A stretch of 7,707 nt of DNA from an uncultured Clostridia bacterium (GTDB taxonomy: Bacteria > Bacillota > Clostridia > Oscillospirales > Acutalibacteraceae): contig CANQSG010000096.1 in NCBI GenBank assembly GCA_947626485.1, positions 1 through 7,707 on the forward strand, in the 5' to 3' direction. This document shows, piece by piece, positions 1 through 6,006 of the stretch. Below the pieces are notes generated by a model, which saw only the letters and a list, made by a program, of their open reading frames with translations, searched no databases and was not told the DNA's origin. A program made the position numbers and the translations under genes. Each line of letters opens with the position of its first letter. The stretch's first letter is position 1.

Positions 1-34
1 GTTCTACGTTTTATTTTAAGGAGTATTACATTTT
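1..34. other. AT-rich junction sequence replacing the 3' part of the dehydrogenase gene
   Basis: These bases are about three-quarters A/T, while the sequence immediately to the right is strongly GC-rich and codes for a zinc dehydrogenase on the minus strand. The switch is abrupt and falls at the dehydrogenase stop codon; none of the minus-strand frames continues the family sequence to the left. On the plus strand the segment resembles a gene leader: AAGGAG at 18-23 is followed 11 bases later by an ATG at 35-37, but the frame it opens closes after about 22 codons of arginine-rich nonsense read antisense to the dehydrogenase. It could be the end of an inserted element, a deletion or rearrangement junction, or an assembly join. 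The sequence is too short to tell. Confidence 0.5.
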
Positions 35-341
35 ATGGACAGCGCCACTGGCCGCTGCGGCAGGCGTCGCATTTTAAGCAGACGACGTCGTTGCTGCCGA
101 TGACGGCCTTGCCGACCCAGCCCGCGTCCTCGGGACTGCCGACGGCGTCGACAATGCCGCTCCACTCGTGCCCGGGGATGAGCGGATAGTTCGCCGGGAT
201 GTTGCCGTCGAGCACCTCGAGGTCGGTCGCGCAGATCGCGGCGGCCTTGACCCGAATGCGGGCAAAGCCGGGCGGCGGCTGCGGCACCGGGGCGTCGATG
301 AGCGCCATCTGGTGCGGGGCGGAAATTTGAATTGCTTTCAT
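33..341 (-). pseudogene. Truncated zinc-dependent alcohol/polyol dehydrogenase (N-terminal GroES-like part)
   Basis: The 102-residue product begins MKAIQIS and matches the N-terminal catalytic domain of medium-chain, zinc-dependent dehydrogenases (threonine/sorbitol dehydrogenase type), which normally run to about 340-350 residues. Visible landmarks are the catalytic-zinc cysteine C37 in ICATD, the GHEWSG motif with H58 and E59, and the structural-zinc cysteines C88, C91, C94 and C101. The frame stops one residue after the last of these, so the rest of the catalytic domain and the whole NAD(P)-binding Rossmann domain are missing. The C94-C101 spacing is one residue shorter than the usual CxxCxxCx7C pattern, which also suggests damage at the junction. 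The start is clear: GGAGGG lies six bases upstream. It follows the ROK regulator in the same direction after a 38-base gap, so it was probably the second gene of that operon, oxidising a sugar alcohol or related alcohol. The fragment is unlikely to be active. Confidence 0.8.
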
Positions 342-347
342 GGGATT

Positions 348-353
348 CCCTCC
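348..353 (-). promoter_or_regulatory. Ribosome binding site of the truncated dehydrogenase
   Basis: GGAGGG on the minus strand lies six bases before the ATG at 341-339. It fixes the start at MKAIQIS and excludes a longer frame reading upstream into the end of the ROK gene. Confidence 0.75.
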
Positions 354-379
354 GTCTGTCGTTTTATCGGGTTGCATTT

Positions 380-1507
380 TTAAGAAAATTGCATCGTGCT
401 CAGGCTGCGTTCCACGGCGATGAGCGCCGCCCCGCGCGCCGCGCCGCCGCTTTCGATGACGGTGCAGGTCGGGATGTTGCGCTGCGAGACCTCTGCGAGC
501 ACTTCGAGAAAATGCGGGTAAAAAAGCGACTGATAGCGCCAAATCTCGCCGCAGAGCAGCACGTTGGAGACGTTGAGCAGCCGCGCGGAATTCGCGACCG
601 CCTCGGCGAGGTATTCCGCCGTTTCGGCAAAGTAGCCCGCCGCCGTCTTGTCGCCCGCCGCCGCCGCGGTTGCGAGCGCTTCAAAGGGCATTCCCGCGCG
701 GCGTTCCATGCCCCGCATCGAGGCGTAGGCCTCCAGGCACCCGCGCTTGCCGCAGGCGCAGAGCGCGCCGTTGCGGACGACGTTCGTGTGCCCGATCTCA
801 TACATGCCGAGACGGTTTTGAATTCGCCTGTCGAGCATGACCGACATGCCGATGCCGCGGTCGACCCGCAGCAGCAGCGCGTCGTTGAGCTCGTGCTGTT
901 TCGAGTGGGCGTAGAGGATGCAGTTCGGGTCGTGCTCGAGAAAGACCGGAATGCCGAAGCGCTCGGTCAAAAGCGCCGCGAGCGGCACGTCCTTCCAGTC
1001 GGGGCAGTGGGGCAGCTCGACCGAGACGCCCGCCTCGGCGTTGACGATGCCCTGCATGGCGACGCCGATGACGAGGTGGGTCTCCCGGCTGCGCGCCAGC
1101 ATTTCGGCGACAAAGGAGCCGATCTGCGCCAGCAGCGAATCCCGGTCGCCGTTTTGCACCGCGCGGGTCGCCGAGGCGATGCACTCGTTTTTCAGGTTCA
1201 TCACGACGGCGGAAAAGCCCGAGCTGTTGAGGTCGAGCCCCAGCGCGAAATGCGCCTTTTCGTTGACCGAAAGGCAGTAGGGCGTCCGCCCCGCGCCGGC
1301 GCTCGCCTCGTTTTTGTATTCGACGATAAAATTCTGCTCCAGCAGGCGGCCGGTGATGTTCGAGACCGCGCCCCAGCTGAATTCGGTCATCAGCTCGATC
1401 TGCTTGCGCGTGATGCCGGGGTTCTCCCGAATCAGGGCGAAGATGTCCGCCGCGTTGGCGCGCTTCATTTCCTGCTGGTTGATAAATTTCCGCAAAGGTA
1501 GGTCCAT
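380..1507 (-). CDS. ROK family transcriptional regulator (NagC/XylR type)
   Basis: This 375-residue protein has the size and layout of ROK repressors: an N-terminal winged helix-turn-helix (about residues 11-65, NQQEMKRANAADIF then GITRKQIELMTEFSWGAVSNI) and a C-terminal ROK sugar-kinase fold (about 85-370). The family zinc site is intact, with H240 in EIGH and C250, C252 and C257 in CACGKRGCLE. The kinase motifs are degenerate: the phosphate loop reads GLDLNSSGF, and the usual catalytic NDAN is EHDPN (residues 191-195), where Asp is kept but Asn is replaced by His. It is therefore probably a sugar-sensing regulator and not an active kinase. AGGCGG lies five bases before the chosen ATG, and this start gives the usual short lead-in to the helix-turn-helix. 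The gene is divergent from the UlaG-like hydrolase across a palindromic promoter that it may bind, and upstream of the dehydrogenase remnant. The ligand cannot be read from the sequence. Confidence 0.9.
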   Translation of the reverse strand: MDLPLRKFINQQEMKRANAADIFALIRENPGITRKQIELMTEFSWGAVSNITGRLLEQNFIVEYKNEASAGAGRTPYCLSVNEKAHFALGLDLNSSGFSAVVMNLKNECIASATRAVQNGDRDSLLAQIGSFVAEMLARSRETHLVIGVAMQGIVNAEAGVSVELPHCPDWKDVPLAALLTERFGIPVFLEHDPNCILYAHSKQHELNDALLLRVDRGIGMSVMLDRRIQNRLGMYEIGHTNVVRNGALCACGKRGCLEAYASMRGMERRAGMPFEALATAAAAGDKTAAGYFAETAEYLAEAVANSARLLNVSNVLLCGEIWRYQSLFYPHFLEVLAEVSQRNIPTCTVIESGGAARGAALIAVERSLSTMQFS

Positions 1508-1563
1508 CCTTTCCGCCTGGTTTTTGTCGTCCGAAAAGCCCGCTGTCGCTTTACATTATAATA

Positions 1564-1592
1564 AATATAACATTCCGACGGTTTTTCGTCAA
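1564..1592 (-). promoter_or_regulatory. Probable sigma-A promoter proximal to the ROK regulator
   Basis: On the minus strand, TTGACG (1592-1587) is followed after 17 bases by TATATT (1569-1564). Transcription would begin near 1557, giving a leader of about 50 nt before the ROK start codon. The surrounding 1550-1575 stretch is AT-rich. A second minus-strand promoter lies further upstream in the palindrome. Confidence 0.55.
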
Positions 1593-1618
1593 GAAAAGAC
1601 CGGGCGGCGTCTTGGTTC

Positions 1619-1647
1619 TTGACAATTATATCACCGCGTGTTATAAT
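1619..1647 (+). promoter_or_regulatory. Consensus sigma-A promoter of the UlaG-like hydrolase gene
   Basis: TTGACA (1619-1624) and TATAAT (1642-1647) are both perfect consensus hexamers with the ideal 17-base spacing. Transcription would begin near 1654 and give a leader of about 25 nt that contains the AAAGGAG site at 1664-1670. Confidence 0.85.
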
Positions 1648-1653
1648 TGTCAA
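1625..1653 (-). promoter_or_regulatory. Mirror-image consensus sigma-A promoter facing the ROK regulator
   Basis: Because the site is palindromic, the minus strand also reads TTGACA (1653-1648), 17 bases, TATAAT (1630-1625). The -35 box of each direction lies on the -10 box of the other. Transcription would begin near 1618 and reach the ROK start codon after about 110 nt, passing through the second candidate promoter at 1592-1564. Two polymerases could not occupy both directions at once. Confidence 0.7.
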
Positions 1654-1663
1654 GGAAAAAGCC

Positions 1664-1670
1664 AAAGGAG
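1664..1670 (+). promoter_or_regulatory. Ribosome binding site deciding the start of the UlaG-like gene
   Basis: AAAGGAG lies eight bases before the ATG at 1679. It favours that start over an in-frame TTG at 1619, which would lie within the -35 box of the promoter. Confidence 0.8.
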
Positions 1671-1678
1671 TGGAAAAA

Positions 1679-2452
1679 ATGCGAAAAGAACTCGATTCTC
1701 TCGTTTTAAATCCGAAGCAGACCGCCCTGTATTACACCGGGCAGATGGGGATCCTCGCCCGCCACTGCAGCAGCTGGCTGATGATCGACGGCTACCTGAC
1801 CGATTACGTCGACCGCAACTGCTGCACGCCGCAGGTGCACTGGAAACGCAAATACGCGCCGCCCCTTGCGCCGCGCGACCTCGATTTTGTCGATTTCGTC
1901 TTCTGCACCCACGCGCACTTCGACCACACCGACCCCGACACGATCGCGGGGCTCGCGGCGGTCAATACCCGCGCGCGGTTTTTCGCCCCGCCGCCCGCCG
2001 CCGACCCCATCGAGACCTATCGGCTGACCGATGAAATTTCGGCGGTCGCCTTTCCGGCCGCGCACGAGGAGCTCCACCCCGACGGCGCCGGCGGCTACGC
2101 CGAGGTCGGCTACCGCATCACCCTCGGCGATTTCGTCCTCTGCCACACGGGGGACTGCTGCCCTTATGACGGGCTGGCGGATCATCTTTCGGGCTGCGAC
2201 GTCCTCGTCGCCCCGATCAACGGGCGGGACGAATACCGCACCAAAACGCTCGACATCATCGGCTGTTTCGACGCCGACGAGGCGCTGACCCTCGCTGAGC
2301 AGGCAGGGGCGGGGCTGTTCCTGCCCGCGCATTATGATCTCTACGACGTCAACGGCGCCGACCCGGCGGAATTCGAAGCCTGCCGCGCGTCGCGCCACCC
2401 CGCGCAGGCCTGCGCCCGCCTCAAGCCGGGAGAAGGGCGGATTTTCGGCTGA
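1679..2452 (+). CDS. UlaG-like metallo-beta-lactamase-fold hydrolase
   Basis: The 257-residue protein carries the metal-binding signature of the metallo-beta-lactamase superfamily: THAHFDH (H78, H80, D82, H83), a further His in PAAHEE (H129), the metal-bridging Asp in HTGD (D159), and a late His in PAHYDLY (H218). The segment APINGRDEYR (about 179-187) and the C-terminal PAHYDLYDVNGADPAEF pattern resemble the UlaG group, whose founding member is the L-ascorbate-6-phosphate lactonase of enteric bacteria; many clostridial relatives act on unknown substrates. There is no signal peptide, so it is cytoplasmic. It is divergent from the ROK regulator and shares the palindromic promoter with it. A role as lactonase or phosphoester-type hydrolase on a sugar-acid derivative is inference; the fold and metal site are clear. 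It lacks neighbours of an ascorbate PTS in this window. Confidence 0.85.
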   Translation: MRKELDSLVLNPKQTALYYTGQMGILARHCSSWLMIDGYLTDYVDRNCCTPQVHWKRKYAPPLAPRDLDFVDFVFCTHAHFDHTDPDTIAGLAAVNTRARFFAPPPAADPIETYRLTDEISAVAFPAAHEELHPDGAGGYAEVGYRITLGDFVLCHTGDCCPYDGLADHLSGCDVLVAPINGRDEYRTKTLDIIGCFDADEALTLAEQAGAGLFLPAHYDLYDVNGADPAEFEACRASRHPAQACARLKPGEGRIFG

Positions 2453-2469
2453 TCGCCGCCCGGTGTGAA

Positions 2470-2500
2470 AAAAATACGCGAAAAAATTCGCGGGATTTTT
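2470..2500 (+). terminator. Probable rho-independent terminator after the UlaG-like gene
   Basis: CGCGAA (2477-2482) pairs with TTCGCG (2487-2492) around an AAAA loop. Outside a small internal mismatch, AAAAAT (2470-2475) pairs with ATTTTT (2495-2500), so the descending side ends in a T-run. It lies 17 bases after the stop codon and before the next promoter. The A-run on the left would allow some termination in the reverse direction too. Confidence 0.6.
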
Positions 2501-2503
2501 CAG

Positions 2504-2533
2504 TTGCAAAGGCGCGGCTCGCTCATTTATAAT
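2504..2533 (+). promoter_or_regulatory. Probable sigma-A promoter of the secreted esterase gene
   Basis: TTGCAA (2504-2509), an 18-base spacer and a perfect TATAAT (2528-2533) precede the gene. Transcription would start near 2540, leaving a leader of about 47 nt. The ribosome site is weak (CGGGGG, eight bases before the ATG at 2587). An imperfect dyad, CACAAAATG against CCATTGTG, lies at about 2549-2569 just downstream of the start point and could be an operator, but the match is too loose to assign. Confidence 0.6.
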
Positions 2534-2586
2534 GGTTACATGGATATGCACAAAATGTTTTCCATTGTGAAACGGGGGCTTTAGCT

Positions 2587-5500
2587 ATGTTGAAAAAATG
2601 GTTGGCTTGCACACTCGCGCTCGCGGTGCTCGTCGGCTCGCTGGCGCTTTCACCGACCCTCTTGCAGGTCGCGGCGGAGGAGGACGACAACGTCCTGTTC
2701 TCGGAGGATTTTAACGACGCCGCGCAGGTCGGCGGGTACGATCACCGGGAATTCATCTATGACGACACCGGCGACCCGGCGCATCAGGGCGCCGGCAAAA
2801 TCTCCACGCTGGGCGGCGAAGCCGTCGCTCAGGGCGGCCAATGGCCGGCTTATCTGTACCTGAAAAACGCCGACGGGTCGACGCCGCTTGTGTTGAAGCA
2901 CGGCGTCGGGTATCAGATCTCCTTTGACGCCAAGCGCGGCGAGGTCTTCAAAAGCAATAGCGGTAACCGGGCGATCATCAAAATGGCGTTCGGCAACAAC
3001 CTGAGCAACGCGGCCGACGGGCTGACCTCCGCCAACGCCTACACGCTGACGACCCTTTATTCTGCCTTAGACACGAGCTTTGTCCACTACACCTTTACCT
3101 TCTCCGTGCCCGACACGGTTTCGGACACGCTCCTTTCCCGAGGCACCTATCTTGCGGTGCAGGGTCCCTGGATGAACGCGGCGGTCGACCTCTGGATCGA
3201 CAACGTCGAACTGCGCGACCTTTCGGAGAGCACCGACCTCATCACCTTTGACACCGAGGCGCAGCAGAAGTTCTATTTCGTCGACGGCTATTCCGCGCAA
3301 ACCGTGACGGAAGAGCCCGTCATCGACGAGGCGGAGGGTCACGCACGCGTGCTGCAAATTAAGCACATCAACCGCAACGGCACCGGCACTAACAACGCCG
3401 ACGCATGGCCTGCCCGCGTCGCCCTGTATCAGGCGGGCGGCGTGCCGATGGTCGCGGAAAAGGGCGCCGAATACCAGATCGAATTCGACCTTAAGGCCGT
3501 GAAGATTTACGATACCGTCGTCCCGATCCGGGTGTTCATCGCCTTTGACGACGGCGCCAAGGCCTACACGAATTACGACCACAACGCCCGCGATACCAAC
3601 GGCATCGAGCTGACGAATTTCTCGGAAGCGTCGGGCGAATGGATGCACGTGAGCACGACCTTCACCGCCCCGGTCAACAAGACAATGTTTATCATAGCGC
3701 ATCATAACGACACCTGGCTGAGCAACTGGAACGACTGGGACGTGCGGCTGGACAACATCCGCATCGTCAAGCGGCATTCTTATAACGTGACGCTGCATCC
3801 CAATAACGGCGGCGACGATATGCACCAGCTCGTCGCCGAGGACAAGGACCCGATGGAGATCGTTCCGCCGCTGCCCGGCGCCACCTTTTTGGGCTGGTAC
3901 GCCGACGAAGCCCTGACCCAAAGGATCGACGCCTTCATCAAAGATGGCGCCGAATACTGGGCAAAATGGAACACGGCGACGGCCGACGGCGACACCGTCG
4001 CAAACGATCAACTGATCTTGCTGAGCTGCTTTGAAAAGCGCGACGGGATCGGTGTGGACGGATCCGCCGGGTTCATCATGACGAAAAATGTAGCCCACTG
4101 GACATGGTTCCCGAACTTCTTTATCAACAATTCGGACGGCAGCTATTTCTATCAGGTGAAGGGGCACAAATATAAGGTCTCCTTCGACTTCAAGCCCTCC
4201 GACCCCGACGCATCCTTCCATGCGCAGGCGTCGATCTACCTCGCCAACAAGGCCGACAACAACAACTCGAATCTGACGGCATACGCCGAGGCGTCGCCCT
4301 CCTCCTTTGCCGTGGAGGAAAACGGCTTCCGCCACGCCGTCCTCGAGATGGAAGCGACGTCGACCGGCTACCTCTACATCGTTCTGGCGCGCTTTTCCAC
4401 GGTCACGATCGTCGATAACATCCAGATCATCGACGTGACGGCGCAGGTGACCGCCGACTTTGACGGCGAAAAGACCACCGGCTACGCCGGCGACCCGCTG
4501 ACGATGCCCGCCCTCACCAACGAGGCGGCGCACGCGACCTCCGTCGGCCTGCCTGAGGGTCACCCCGCCCACCTTTACAAGAATGAGTCGCTCACCGCCG
4601 CGACCTCGCAGCTCGCCGTCGTCGGCTCTTATGCGAAGGACAATGACCTCGTTTTCCGCCTGCGCTATCGCGACCTGCTCTACCGCGCCGACACGTTCGG
4701 CGTTTCGGTGCTCGGCGTGAAGACGGCGGACGGCGAGACCGGCGTGCAGGAGATCGGCGCGCTCGCCGCCGCGACCGACACCCTCGGCGACAAACCGCTG
4801 ACGGTCGACAACGCCGAGGCGAAACAGACGATCTCGGTTGTCGGCTATGACAATCAGGGCGGGCTCGACGCCGAGCTGACCCTTGCCGCCCCCGACGCCG
4901 CCACCGATTACACCGTCGTCGCCTACGTGACGACGACCGAGGGCGAGACAATCTACAGCGTCGTCCGGCTCGGCGTGGCGACCAGCCGCGCCGCGGTAGG
5001 CACGACGGCGCCCGATCCCCTCTCGACGGTGAAGGAGGCCTACGCCCCGCTCGACGAGGTCTTCGGCGGCTGGGACGCCGACGGCGACGGCTCCCTGACC
5101 GAGGCCGACCCCGGGGCGCTGCGCAAGGGAATTCTCGAAAACTCCCTGACCGGCAAGCAGGGCAAGATCACAAACGACGACACCGTGGATATCCTCGATT
5201 TCGTCCGCGGCCATTATCTGAATGAAAACGCGGCTGCGCTGTCCGTTACGGCGGATAGCGCGGCCGCCCGCGCGTATCGGCTCGGCAACGTGCTGATCAT
5301 CGGCGACAGCTACTCGACCTATTCGGGCTGGCTGCCCGAGGGCTACAAAACCTATTACAACGGGAGCAAGCTCGACCTGACCGACGTTTCGCAGACCTGG
5401 TGGCGGCAGCTCATCGACGCGACCAACGCCTCCCTCTGCCGCAACGACAGCTGGTCGGGCACGACGATCTGCGACACCGCTTACAACGGCGGCAACGCCT

Positions 5501-5922
5501 CCGCCACCGGCTCGGCGAGCTCCTTCATCACCCGGTTTGACGCCCTCGTCGAACAGGATTATTTCAAGCGCCACCCCGTCGACACCGTCCTGATTTTGGG
5601 CGGCACGAACGACACCTGGGCGAATTCCCCCGTCGGCGAGGCGAAATACGAGGGCTGGACGGCGCAGGACAAAAAGCAGGTGCTGCCCGCTTTCGCCTAT
5701 CTGCTTGACCGCATTCAAACCGAGCTGCCCGACGCCCGGGTGCTCAACATCGTCAACGTCCTGCTCAGCGGCGAGATCAAGAGCGGCATGCAGACGATCT
5801 GCGCGCATTACGGCGTCGAAAACCTGATGCTCTCGAACTTCAACACGCAGGACAATCACCCGACCGTCTCGGGCATGACGACGATCAAGGATCAGATTCT
5901 CTCGTACCTCACCGCCCATTGA
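2587..5922 (+). CDS. Secreted multidomain carbohydrate-binding SGNH/GDSL esterase with dockerin-like module
   Basis: The 1111-residue protein starts with a clear signal peptide: MLKKW, a hydrophobic core to about residue 26, probable cleavage after VAA at 30. Three modules resemble CBM4/9/22-type jelly rolls, each ending in a diagnostic strand: about 35-212 (WIDNVEL at 203-209), 219-397 (LDNIRIV) and 474-617 (VDNIQII). Between modules two and three, 399-465 is an InlB/Flg_new-type repeat (ATFLGWYAD, YWAKWN). Residues 619-815 are Ig-like or unassigned. Residues 825-880 are dockerin-like: a calcium loop DADGDGSLTEAD (830-841) and a weaker second half NDDTVDILDFVRG (863-875). The C-terminal 895-1111 is an SGNH hydrolase: GDS with S908, block II NDSWSGTT (953-960), GGTND with N1008, and DNHP with D1089 and H1091. 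It probably de-esterifies a plant or microbial polysaccharide outside the cell. No sortase signal or membrane anchor is seen. The substrate is unknown. Confidence 0.85.
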   Translation: MLKKWLACTLALAVLVGSLALSPTLLQVAAEEDDNVLFSEDFNDAAQVGGYDHREFIYDDTGDPAHQGAGKISTLGGEAVAQGGQWPAYLYLKNADGSTPLVLKHGVGYQISFDAKRGEVFKSNSGNRAIIKMAFGNNLSNAADGLTSANAYTLTTLYSALDTSFVHYTFTFSVPDTVSDTLLSRGTYLAVQGPWMNAAVDLWIDNVELRDLSESTDLITFDTEAQQKFYFVDGYSAQTVTEEPVIDEAEGHARVLQIKHINRNGTGTNNADAWPARVALYQAGGVPMVAEKGAEYQIEFDLKAVKIYDTVVPIRVFIAFDDGAKAYTNYDHNARDTNGIELTNFSEASGEWMHVSTTFTAPVNKTMFIIAHHNDTWLSNWNDWDVRLDNIRIVKRHSYNVTLHPNNGGDDMHQLVAEDKDPMEIVPPLPGATFLGWYADEALTQRIDAFIKDGAEYWAKWNTATADGDTVANDQLILLSCFEKRDGIGVDGSAGFIMTKNVAHWTWFPNFFINNSDGSYFYQVKGHKYKVSFDFKPSDPDASFHAQASIYLANKADNNNSNLTAYAEASPSSFAVEENGFRHAVLEMEATSTGYLYIVLARFSTVTIVDNIQIIDVTAQVTADFDGEKTTGYAGDPLTMPALTNEAAHATSVGLPEGHPAHLYKNESLTAATSQLAVVGSYAKDNDLVFRLRYRDLLYRADTFGVSVLGVKTADGETGVQEIGALAAATDTLGDKPLTVDNAEAKQTISVVGYDNQGGLDAELTLAAPDAATDYTVVAYVTTTEGETIYSVVRLGVATSRAAVGTTAPDPLSTVKEAYAPLDEVFGGWDADGDGSLTEADPGALRKGILENSLTGKQGKITNDDTVDILDFVRGHYLNENAAALSVTADSAAARAYRLGNVLIIGDSYSTYSGWLPEGYKTYYNGSKLDLTDVSQTWWRQLIDATNASLCRNDSWSGTTICDTAYNGGNASATGSASSFITRFDALVEQDYFKRHPVDTVLILGGTNDTWANSPVGEAKYEGWTAQDKKQVLPAFAYLLDRIQTELPDARVLNIVNVLLSGEIKSGMQTICAHYGVENLMLSNFNTQDNHPTVSGMTTIKDQILSYLTAH

Positions 5923-5951
5923 CCCCGGCCGGTTGCCGCACGCGCAAACGC

Positions 5952-5990
5952 ACAGCCCCCGGAAGAATCACGCCTCCGGGGGCTGTTTTT
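5952..5990 (+). terminator. Strong rho-independent terminator between esterase and GH16 genes
   Basis: ACAGCCCCCGGA (5952-5963) pairs perfectly with TCCGGGGGCTGT (5975-5986) to form a 12-bp GC-rich stem with an 11-base loop, followed by a T-run (5986-5990). It begins 29 bases after the esterase stop and ends only 16 bases before the GH16 start codon, so it also forms the 5' leader of that gene. I see no promoter between the hairpin and the ATG, so it may act as an attenuator or processing boundary. Confidence 0.9.
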
Positions 5991-6006
5991 GAAAGGATGA
6001 TTTTTT

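Larger units (their letters stand above)
1618..1654. repeat. Near-perfect palindrome in the divergent control region
   Basis: The left arm CTTGACAATTATA (1618-1630) and the right arm TATAATTGTCAAG (1642-1654) are perfect reverse complements of 13 bases. The 11-base centre continues the symmetry: a T/T mismatch (1631/1641), then CAC paired with GTG around CGC. The whole 37-bp dyad sits midway between two divergent genes and coincides exactly with promoter elements on both strands. It can serve as a symmetric promoter, as an operator for a dimeric regulator such as the adjacent ROK protein, or as both. It is not a terminator, because the right arm is not followed by a T-run on either strand. 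Confidence 0.9.

Noticed and set aside
35..103. A small plus-strand gene from the ATG at 35 preceded by AAGGAG
   Set aside because: The 22-codon product is an arginine-rich antisense reading of the dehydrogenase, so the leader-like sequence probably belonged to another gene before the junction formed.
342..542. An extended dehydrogenase frame beginning upstream at 542 on the minus strand
   Set aside because: The extra 67 residues overlap the end of the ROK gene out of frame and look like nothing; the GGAGGG site fixes the start at 341.
332..1501. A 389-codon plus-strand frame opposite the ROK regulator
   Set aside because: It is Arg/Ala/Val-rich with no domain; the minus-strand frame carries a clear helix-turn-helix and the ROK zinc motif.
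1619..1678. A longer UlaG-like protein starting at the TTG at 1619
   Set aside because: That codon is part of the -35 box and lies upstream of the predicted transcription start; the ATG at 1679 has an excellent ribosome site and begins where the family similarity begins.
1706..2551. A 281-codon minus-strand frame opposite the UlaG-like gene
   Set aside because: It runs through the promoter and terminator region at 2470-2540 and shows no domain; it is the antisense reading of the hydrolase gene.
2549..2569. An operator or catabolite-responsive (cre) site just downstream of the esterase promoter
   Set aside because: The dyad CACAAAATG / CCATTGTG is imperfect, with extra A residues on one arm, and does not fit the cre consensus; it is only mentioned in the promoter entry.
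3067..5919. A very long open frame (about 950 codons) on the minus strand opposite the secreted esterase
   Set aside because: The product has no recognisable domain, is rich in Val, Gly and Arg as expected when a GC-rich gene is read antisense, and lacks a ribosome site. The plus-strand frame has a signal peptide and several real domains.
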